From: VGJV01 sp964646415
Lineage (GTDB): Bacteria; Patescibacteriota; Minisyncoccia; UBA6257; 2-01-FULL-56-20
Length of the DNA stretch: 44,631 bases
Reading direction: 5' to 3'
Assembly (NCBI GenBank): GCA_964646415.1
Contig: CAZYEL010000008.1
Span: 1-44,631, forward strand
Numbering within the stretch: position 1 is the stretch's first letter; the number at the start of each line of letters is the position of its first letter. The translations under genes were made by a program, and so were the position numbers. Below the pieces are notes generated by a model. That model searched no databases and had not been told where the DNA came from. It saw nothing but the letters and a program-made list of their open reading frames with translations. Below, piece after piece: positions 32,617 to 38,329 of this stretch.

Positions 32617-33435
32617 ATGGAGAATATATGGCTCGCCGTTTTTGCGGGTGCCGCTATCGGGCTGGGGTTTTATTTTATAATCAGCGCTCTGCAAATAAGG
32701 GGGAAGAATAGGGCGAGGAATACCGCGCTGTTTCTTATTTCCTCTGTCGATGACGATGCCACTGTCCAGGTGGAAAAGTGCGAGAAGCTCATCCGCGCCC
32801 TTTCACTGTTCAGGAGGGCGTTTACCTTTGAGGCGGTTGTTCCGCACGTGGGAGACAGGATTCATTTCTACGTCGCGGTGTCGCGGAGTGTCGCGGGGCG
32901 CGCAGAGCGGGAGTTGCGGCGTTTTTTCGGAGGGTTTGCCGTGGAAAAGATTCATGACGACCATATTGTCTTTTATCCGCACGGAGCCGCGGCAGCCGCT
33001 TTCGTGACGCAGAAAGATTCTCCGGCGATTCCGATTCCGGTGTACCGCGAAATCGGAGCCGATTTGTTCAAGGATATTTTGCAGGGGCTTTCGGAAGTTT
33101 CCCAGATTGGCGAAGGGGCGGGAGTGCAGTTCGTGGTGAGTCCCGTGAAGGAAAAAAAATCCGGCGCGCTGTATGAGATAAATATCCGCGTGGTCGCATC
33201 CGCAGGTTCGGAATTCCGCGCCCGGGGCATTTTGGAAGGTATCTGCGCGGGATTCGAGAAGTTTAAAGGACCGGGGCGGAATGCGCTTCATGTGTCCAAA
33301 CCCCGCGCATCGCAGACGCTTATCCGGCAATTTCTTGCCCGTGCCTTTGATGACGGCCAGAAAGTCTTTCTTACCGGAGCCGAGCTTGCGAGTCTTTACC
33401 ACATCGGCGCGGTGTCGAGGCCCGAGTTCCCGTAG
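32617..33435 (+). CDS. Membrane-anchored protein related to the DNA-transfer operon protein
   Basis: 272 aa. One N-terminal membrane span (IWLAVFAGAAIGLGFYFIIS) is followed by a soluble domain. FTFEAVVPHVGDRIHFYVAVS corresponds to FNFEMVSFGGEIRFFIRCYS in the 22166 protein, and the end KVFLTGAELASLYHIGAV corresponds to its IVLNVESLATLFHPPT. It is therefore a shorter distant homologue of that operon's large anchored protein, here without an ATPase partner. It starts 29 nt after zinc-ribbon paralogue 3 and may be co-transcribed with it. That is the only positional link between the two systems. Confidence 0.65.
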   Translation: MENIWLAVFAGAAIGLGFYFIISALQIRGKNRARNTALFLISSVDDDATVQVEKCEKLIRALSLFRRAFTFEAVVPHVGDRIHFYVAVSRSVAGRAERELRRFFGGFAVEKIHDDHIVFYPHGAAAAAFVTQKDSPAIPIPVYREIGADLFKDILQGLSEVSQIGEGAGVQFVVSPVKEKKSGALYEINIRVVASAGSEFRARGILEGICAGFEKFKGPGRNALHVSKPRASQTLIRQFLARAFDDGQKVFLTGAELASLYHIGAVSRPEFP

Positions 33436-33453
33436 TGCCGTATCAAAAAGCCC

Positions 33454-34740
33454 CTATCCCAGCCGGTCGTTTTGAATAAAAATTTTCAATCCCCGGAGCC
33501 ATGTTCCGAGTGCGCGAAGCGGGCTCATTATTGAGAAAAGATAGTTTAATTCCACAAGCCCTTTGAGCAACCAGCCGGGAAGCCCTTTGAGGTGCAGGCG
33601 TCCGATTTTTGCAATGGCATATTTTCCGCCTATGGGGATGATATAGGGATATTCGCGCGGAACGTATATCCGCCGCGCGCCCGGAGCCCCGCTCCGCTCG
33701 GCGGCTCTTATGTCCTCAACCAGGTTTTGCGCAACGACGGCCGCTTGCAAAAGGGCGGTGCGCGCGACGCCCGGAATGGGTCTTTGAGTGAGAGAGTCCA
33801 TAAAGCAGACACTATCCCCTATTCCATAGATTTTGGAGTGGAGCTTCAAATTCGGCGTTTGAGGGAGGCATTCCATTTCGCCTTGTGCCAGGGGCCGTCC
33901 CCGCGGCTCCATGGCGAGGGGCACTGACGCGAGAAGTGAGGGAATTTTCACGCCGCCGGTCCAAATGCATACGTCATAGGGGAGTGAGCGCCCGCTCAAG
34001 AGCATGACGACGTCTTCCGTTATGGATGCGATGCGCTCACTAGTGAGGATGTCGACGCCCAGCGCCCGGAGTCGTGCGGTTGCCCCTTCTATAATCATGG
34101 AATCAAATCCCGGGAGCACGGTCTCGTTTCCTTCAATAAGCATGACCTGAAGATTGCAGCGTCCCGATTCGCGCTCAAGCTCGCCGCACCACGCCTTGAG
34201 TTCTCCCGCGAGTTCCACTCCCGTGGGGCCCGCGCCGCCGACGATGATGCGGATGTTCGCCGCTCCTTCCTGGGCAAGCATCCAGACGCTGTCGCGTATG
34301 CGGATTGCATCCTCGAATGTTTTGAGCGGGAGGGCGTACGTTTTGAGTCCCGGTATATTGAAGTAATTTGTTTCGGAGCCCAGGGCAAGGACGAGATGGT
34401 CGAAGACGATGCTGTTCCCGCTTTTGAAGTGGATATCGCCGTTCATAAGGTCGAGTGACCCCACGGTGTCCACCATGAAGGTGACGGGAAGCCTGCCCAA
34501 GAGCAAGCGGACGGGGTACGTTGCTACGCGGAGCAGCCTGCATGCATTCGCCGTTTCTTTGGATGTCGTGGCTACTTCGTAGAGAAGCGGCGTGTACGTC
34601 TGATGTTCGTGCTGGTCGATGAGCATCACTTCGTAGCGGTCGAGTAGTCCGGAACGGCGGAGTTTTTTTGCGATAAGCTTTGCGGTCCGCAAGCCGCCGA
34701 AACCGGCGCCGAGTATTACCACCTTTTTCTTTGCGGGCAT
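33454..34740 (-). CDS. ndh: Type II NADH dehydrogenase (NAD(P)/FAD oxidoreductase)
   Basis: 428 aa. The FAD-binding start is KVVILGAGFGGLRTAKLI. The second dinucleotide site is IIVGGAGPTGVELAGEL, the FAD-site end is IYGIGDSVCF, and the C-terminal part has an amphipathic or membrane-binding segment (GLPGWLLKGLVELNYLFSIM) typical of NDH-2. Such enzymes pass electrons from NADH to a quinone without pumping protons. No quinone or terminal oxidase genes are in the window. It is divergent from pgk. A TATAAT on its strand (34752-34747) stands six bases before the ATG. Confidence 0.88.
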   Translation of the reverse strand: MPAKKKVVILGAGFGGLRTAKLIAKKLRRSGLLDRYEVMLIDQHEHQTYTPLLYEVATTSKETANACRLLRVATYPVRLLLGRLPVTFMVDTVGSLDLMNGDIHFKSGNSIVFDHLVLALGSETNYFNIPGLKTYALPLKTFEDAIRIRDSVWMLAQEGAANIRIIVGGAGPTGVELAGELKAWCGELERESGRCNLQVMLIEGNETVLPGFDSMIIEGATARLRALGVDILTSERIASITEDVVMLLSGRSLPYDVCIWTGGVKIPSLLASVPLAMEPRGRPLAQGEMECLPQTPNLKLHSKIYGIGDSVCFMDSLTQRPIPGVARTALLQAAVVAQNLVEDIRAAERSGAPGARRIYVPREYPYIIPIGGKYAIAKIGRLHLKGLPGWLLKGLVELNYLFSIMSPLRALGTWLRGLKIFIQNDRLG

Positions 34741-34746
34741 AGTGCT

Positions 34747-34752
34747 ATTATA
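34747..34752 (-). promoter_or_regulatory. -10 box of ndh
   Basis: TATAAT on the minus strand, six bases before the ndh ATG at 34740, again a leaderless arrangement. The -35 is not convincing. Confidence 0.5.
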
Positions 34753-34770
34753 TTGGGTATACGTGAAATA

Positions 34771-34797
34771 CGCATCCTTGGCATTCCTAGGGATGCG
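34771..34797. promoter_or_regulatory. Inverted repeat in the ndh-pgk divergent promoter region
   Basis: CGCATCC (34771-34777) and GGATGCG (34791-34797) with 13 bases between. It lies midway between the two divergent -10 boxes and overlaps the probable -35 of pgk (TTGGCA, 34778-34783). It would suit a shared operator, but no regulator is known. Confidence 0.4.
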
Positions 34798-34807
34798 ATT
34801 ATATATT
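34778..34807 (+). promoter_or_regulatory. Promoter of pgk
   Basis: TTGGCA (34778-34783), an 18-nt spacer and TATATT (34802-34807), with the ATG at 34811. The transcript would begin about at the start codon. Confidence 0.45.
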
Positions 34808-34810
34808 TTA

Positions 34811-35965
34811 ATGATTCATTTCCTAAGCAGGACGCGGAAAAAAGAACTTGGGGGGATTGCGCTCTTGCGCCTTGATTTCAATACGGAGGACGAATGGCGG
34901 ATGGAGGCGCTGCTTCCGACTGTCCGGTTTTTGAGCCGCGTGGCGCGGGCGGTGGTAATCGTGAGCCATCGCGGGCGGCCCGCCTCCATCAAGATTACGG
35001 CGGGCAAGCCGAATGGGGCGGATATGTATTTGAGCTTGAAAAGCGATGCGGCGCATCTCGCAAAGCTTCTCCGGAAGAAGGTGGCGTTCATCCCGCACTT
35101 CCGGTTTTCCGAAATAAAGAAGACGCTTCACGCATCGCCGCACGGTGCGGTTTTTCTTCTTGAAAACATCAGGTTTCTGAAGGAGGAGATGACGACAGGA
35201 GAAAATCTTTCGCGAAGTCTTGCCTCGCTCGCGGACTATTATGTGAACGACGCGTTCGCGGTGTCGCATCGCGATGAGGCGTCCATGACGGGAGTGCCGC
35301 GCCTCCTTCCGAGATATGCGGGGTTCGAGCTTGAGCGGGAACTTTTCGTTCTTCCCAGAGTGTGCGCCAATCCCAAAAAGCCGCTTGTCGTCGTTCTCGG
35401 CGGAGGGAAAACGAAAGACAAGTTGGGGGTTATCCGGTCGCTTCAGGAGAAGGCAAGCGTGTTTCTCCTTGGCGGAGCGGCGGCGAATGCGATACTTCAT
35501 CTGCGCGGCGTGGATGTAAAAAGATCACGGCGGGATGAGAATGGGAGCAATCTTCCCGCGCTGCAACGCGTTGCGGGGATGAAAAAAGTTGTCGTGCCTC
35601 ATGATTGGCGTATGGAAAACGATGCAATTTTGGACATCGGTCCGAAAACCGCGGCGGAGTTCGGAAAGCACATCGCGTCCGCGCGGACGATTCTCTGGAG
35701 CGGCCCCCTGGGACTTATCGAGAATCGGAAGTTCAATGCAGGAACTCTTGCGGTTGCGCGCGCGGTTGTTGCGAACAAAAAGGCACTCTCCATCGCCGGT
35801 GGTGGAGAAACGGTGATGTTTTTGAAAAAACATAAGCTCGGCAAAAAATTCAGGTTTATTTCAACGGGCGGAGGCGCTATGTTGGAGTTTTTGGCCGGGA
35901 AACGGCTGCCCGGTATAGAGGCATTGAAGACCGGAAAGTATGAAAAAACGGGTTGTGAGGTTTGA
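34811..35965 (+). CDS. pgk: Phosphoglycerate kinase
   Basis: 384 aa from the ATG at 34811. Upstream in-frame ATGs (34742, 34793) lie in the promoter region and would add residues not found in the family. Motifs: LLRLDFNTEDEWRMEALLPT (substrate site, normally R-x-D-x-N-P), VSHRGRP, LLENIRF, YVNDAFAVSHRDEASMTG, VVLGGGKTKDKLGVI, SGPLGLIE, and the hinge/ATP segment SIAGGGETVMFL plus FISTGGGAMLEFLAGKRLPG. Converts 1,3-bisphosphoglycerate + ADP to 3-phosphoglycerate + ATP in glycolysis. It is rather divergent but has the key residues. A zinc-ribbon gene follows after 24 nt. Confidence 0.95.
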   Translation: MIHFLSRTRKKELGGIALLRLDFNTEDEWRMEALLPTVRFLSRVARAVVIVSHRGRPASIKITAGKPNGADMYLSLKSDAAHLAKLLRKKVAFIPHFRFSEIKKTLHASPHGAVFLLENIRFLKEEMTTGENLSRSLASLADYYVNDAFAVSHRDEASMTGVPRLLPRYAGFELERELFVLPRVCANPKKPLVVVLGGGKTKDKLGVIRSLQEKASVFLLGGAAANAILHLRGVDVKRSRRDENGSNLPALQRVAGMKKVVVPHDWRMENDAILDIGPKTAAEFGKHIASARTILWSGPLGLIENRKFNAGTLAVARAVVANKKALSIAGGGETVMFLKKHKLGKKFRFISTGGGAMLEFLAGKRLPGIEALKTGKYEKTGCEV

Positions 35966-35989
35966 GTGTTTTTGTAGTAAGCTTACTTC

Positions 35990-37705
35990 ATGGAAGCTCG
36001 GGAGTGTAAAACTTGTAGCCGAAGTTTTTTGATCGATGCGGAGGACGTGGGTTTCTATGCGAAGGTAGACGCGCCTTTGCCGCTGTATTGTCCGCAGTGC
36101 CGCGCGCAACGGCGGCTTGTCCATAGAAACGAGCGGACGCTCTATCGGCGGATATGCGATTTGTGCAAAAAGAACATCATCGCAACATATCCGCCGGAGA
36201 CTCCGTGGCCTGTATATTGCGCGCCTTGCTGGTGGTCGGATGGCTGGAGCGCGAAAGATTGTGCCTTGGATTACAACCCTGCGCGGCCGTTTTTTGAGCA
36301 GCTCAATGAGCTTCAGTCGAAAGTGCCGCGCATCGGACTTTTAAGTATCAATAGCGTCAACAGCGAATACACCAACAACGCCGAGGACAACAAAAATTGC
36401 TACTTGTTTTTTGCTGCGGGAAAGAATGAAAATTGCTTCTACGGCAGACTGACTTATAACTGCAAGTCGGTGATGGATGTGGCGTTTGTGTACGAGTCCG
36501 AGCTTTGCTATGAGTGCCTTGATTGCATCAAATGTTACCAGTGTTTGTGGAGCGAGCGGTGTCAGGCAAGCACCGATTTGCTTTTTTGCTTTGACGTGCG
36601 CGACTCGGACCACTGTATCCTTTCCGCCAACCTTCGACATAAGTCTTACTGTATCGAGAACATCCAGTATTCCAAAGAAGAATATGGGGAAAGGAGGAAA
36701 GCGATTTTGAGTTCGTGGACGAGCATTGAGGCAGCGAAGAAACGTTTTGATGAGCTTAAGGCGCAAACGGTGGTGAGATACGCGTTCCAAACAAAGTGCA
36801 AGGACGCGACGGGGGATTATCTCTATAATTGCCACGAAGGGCGGATGCTCTTCGACACGCGGAACGCGAAACATACGCGGTTTCTGGCAGATGCGGAAGA
36901 CCCGATTGATTGCTGGGATATGAACAACGCGTACTACAAGCCGGAATTGTGTTATGACGTCATGGGGGTACTTCAAACATACAATTGTAAGCATTGCTCG
37001 TTCGTGTTTTATTGCCGGGACATACAGTATTGCAACAATTGTCAGAATAGCGAGGATTGTTTTGGTTGTATCGGATTGAATAAAGGGAAGAATTGTATTT
37101 TGAACAAATCGTATTCGAAGGAGGAATTCGATCGCCTCAAAGCGCAGATTATCGCATCCCTTAAAGTCGAAGGTTTATACGGATCCTTTCTCCCGCCGGA
37201 ACTTTCGCCGTTTGGGTACAACGAAACACTTGCGAAGGATTATTGGCCGCTCACGCGCGAGGAAGCGCTCGCGAAGGGGTTCCACTGGCAAGACGCGACG
37301 ACGGGTACGTTTGGCAAGGAAACGATTAAAAAGGAGGTGGTGCCTGCGACAATTGATGAAGTGCAGGATAGTATTTTGGATGAGATTTTAGTTTGCGAAT
37401 CCTGCGGCAAAAACTTCCGGCTCACGGCGGGAGAGCTTCAATTCTACCGGAGGATGCATTTGCCTGTTCCGCGGTTTGACTTTGAGTGCCGCCACCAAAT
37501 GAGAATGAAAAAGAGGACGCCGCGCACGCTTTGGCATCGCAATTGCCGTTGCGAGGGTAGAGAATCAGACAATAAGCTATATCACAATACCGGCACTCAT
37601 GCGCACAACACCTCGCATTGCGCGGAAGAATTCGAAACCGCATATGCGCCGCAGCGCCCGGAAATTATTTATTGCGAAGGTTGCTACCAAGGCGAAGTGA
37701 CATAA
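35990..37705 (+). CDS. Large Cys-rich zinc-ribbon protein, paralogue 4
   Basis: 571 aa, 41 Cys, the highest in the set. Ribbon 1 is CKTC...CPQC, then RAQRRLVHRNER. Ribbon 2 has all four Cys (CDLC...CAPC, then WWSDGW). The middle halves end NLRHKSYCIENIQYSKEEY and CFGCIGLNKGKNCILNKS. One Cys of the late ribbon is lost (CESC...FDFEC instead of CPDC), so this site is probably incomplete. The tail is HAHNTSHC, then RPEIIYCEGCYQGEVT. It starts 24 nt after pgk and is followed by a palindrome and the ArsR-like gene. Function unknown. Confidence 0.85.
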   Translation: MEARECKTCSRSFLIDAEDVGFYAKVDAPLPLYCPQCRAQRRLVHRNERTLYRRICDLCKKNIIATYPPETPWPVYCAPCWWSDGWSAKDCALDYNPARPFFEQLNELQSKVPRIGLLSINSVNSEYTNNAEDNKNCYLFFAAGKNENCFYGRLTYNCKSVMDVAFVYESELCYECLDCIKCYQCLWSERCQASTDLLFCFDVRDSDHCILSANLRHKSYCIENIQYSKEEYGERRKAILSSWTSIEAAKKRFDELKAQTVVRYAFQTKCKDATGDYLYNCHEGRMLFDTRNAKHTRFLADAEDPIDCWDMNNAYYKPELCYDVMGVLQTYNCKHCSFVFYCRDIQYCNNCQNSEDCFGCIGLNKGKNCILNKSYSKEEFDRLKAQIIASLKVEGLYGSFLPPELSPFGYNETLAKDYWPLTREEALAKGFHWQDATTGTFGKETIKKEVVPATIDEVQDSILDEILVCESCGKNFRLTAGELQFYRRMHLPVPRFDFECRHQMRMKKRTPRTLWHRNCRCEGRESDNKLYHNTGTHAHNTSHCAEEFETAYAPQRPEIIYCEGCYQGEVT

Positions 37706-37733
37706 TGAGCAGGCGGAATCCCGAGCACATCGT

Positions 37734-37773
37734 CCGTTATACCCCTAATTCGTGCGAATTAGGGGTATAACGG
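37734..37773. repeat. 19-bp-arm palindrome upstream of the ArsR-like gene
   Basis: CCGTTATACCCCTAATTCG and its exact complement are separated by TG, giving the core ATTCGTGCGAAT. It ends five bases before the extended -10 of the ArsR-like gene and covers its -35 region. It may be an operator, a structured end of the upstream mRNA, or a member of the palindrome set at 7291, 38058 and 43159. Confidence 0.85.
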
Positions 37774-37777
37774 ATTA

Positions 37778-37786
37778 TGCTAGAAT
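37778..37786 (+). promoter_or_regulatory. Extended -10 of the ArsR-like gene
   Basis: TGC-TAGAAT, nine bases before the ATG at 37796. The -35 position falls in the palindrome arm. Confidence 0.45.
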
Positions 37787-37795
37787 AAACTGCAT

Positions 37796-38068
37796 ATGGA
37801 GCGCAAAGATAGGGGGTTGGAAAAGCAGCTCCGAGCAATGGGGAATCGGCGGCGGCTTGCTATCCTCAAATATCTTAAAACGAACGGCGAAGCGCCGGTG
37901 GGAGAGATTGCGAGCGAAATAGGCCTTTCTTTCAAGTCTACTTCGCGACATCTGTCGGTTCTCTCAAATGCCGATATTTTAGAGAAAGAACAGCGCAGTT
38001 TGCAGGTATTCTATCGCCTGGCTTCTGCACATCCCTCCGCCGTCGCACACGTTATTTCTATTCTCTAA
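37796..38068 (+). CDS. ArsR-family-like winged-helix regulator
   Basis: 90 aa. KQLRAMGNRRRLAILKYLKT, then APVGEIASEIGLSFKSTSRHLSVLSNADILEKEQRSLQVFYRLA, is a complete winged helix: recognition helix SFKSTSRHLSVL and wing KEQRSLQVFYRL. The Cys-rich metal site of ArsR/SmtB (ELCVCDL) is replaced by APVGEIA, so metal sensing by that site is unlikely. It lies between zinc-ribbon paralogues 4 and 5, with a palindrome over its promoter, another over its stop codon and a decayed one before paralogue 5. Control of its neighbours is a reasonable inference but unproven. Confidence 0.85.
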   Translation: MERKDRGLEKQLRAMGNRRRLAILKYLKTNGEAPVGEIASEIGLSFKSTSRHLSVLSNADILEKEQRSLQVFYRLASAHPSAVAHVISIL

Positions 38069-38089
38069 TTCGTACGAATTAGAGAATAG
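38058..38089. repeat. Perfect 32-bp palindrome over the ArsR-like stop codon
   Basis: The arm CTATTCTCTA leads into the core ATTCGTACGAAT and the exact complement. The stop TAA (38066-38068) lies in the left arm. The inner 18 bases, CTAATTCGTACGAATTAG, match those of the palindrome upstream of the gene except at the centre. Confidence 0.85.
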
Positions 38090-38251
38090 TGGAAATTGAT
38101 TTAAGATACTATAGATGAATCGAAAGATCCTGCGGGACACATCAAGATCGCCGCAAGTGATTTGAAGCAAAGCGCACTTTTTTTATGCGATACTTTTTGA
38201 AAAACTTGAGTACACGCAAGTACTCGATGCTCCCGATTGTTAAGTGTTCTG

Positions 38252-38276
38252 TTATTCTCTAATTCTCACGAATTAG
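38252..38276. repeat. Decayed palindrome copy upstream of paralogue 5
   Basis: TTATTCTCTAATTC repeats the left arm of the 38058 palindrome. GAATTAG follows after TCAC, so seven arm pairs remain and the outer right arm is lost. It lies about 55 bases before the ATG of paralogue 5. The rest of 38090-38329 holds a weak hairpin (GAGTAC/GTACTC at 38208-38225) and no convincing gene. Confidence 0.6.
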
Positions 38277-38329
38277 CCGATGTGAGGAAATTTTAAGTGA
38301 AACAGGATATGATAAAAGTTATATAAGCT

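Noticed and set aside
37796..38068. Metal-sensing ArsR/SmtB repressor controlling zinc-ribbon genes by zinc level
   Set aside because: The fold fits, but the classic Cys site is absent, so metal sensing is not supported by the sequence.
38115..38165. 16-codon open frame (MNRKILRDTSRS...) after the ArsR-like gene
   Set aside because: Too short and without recognisable homology or convincing promoter spacing.
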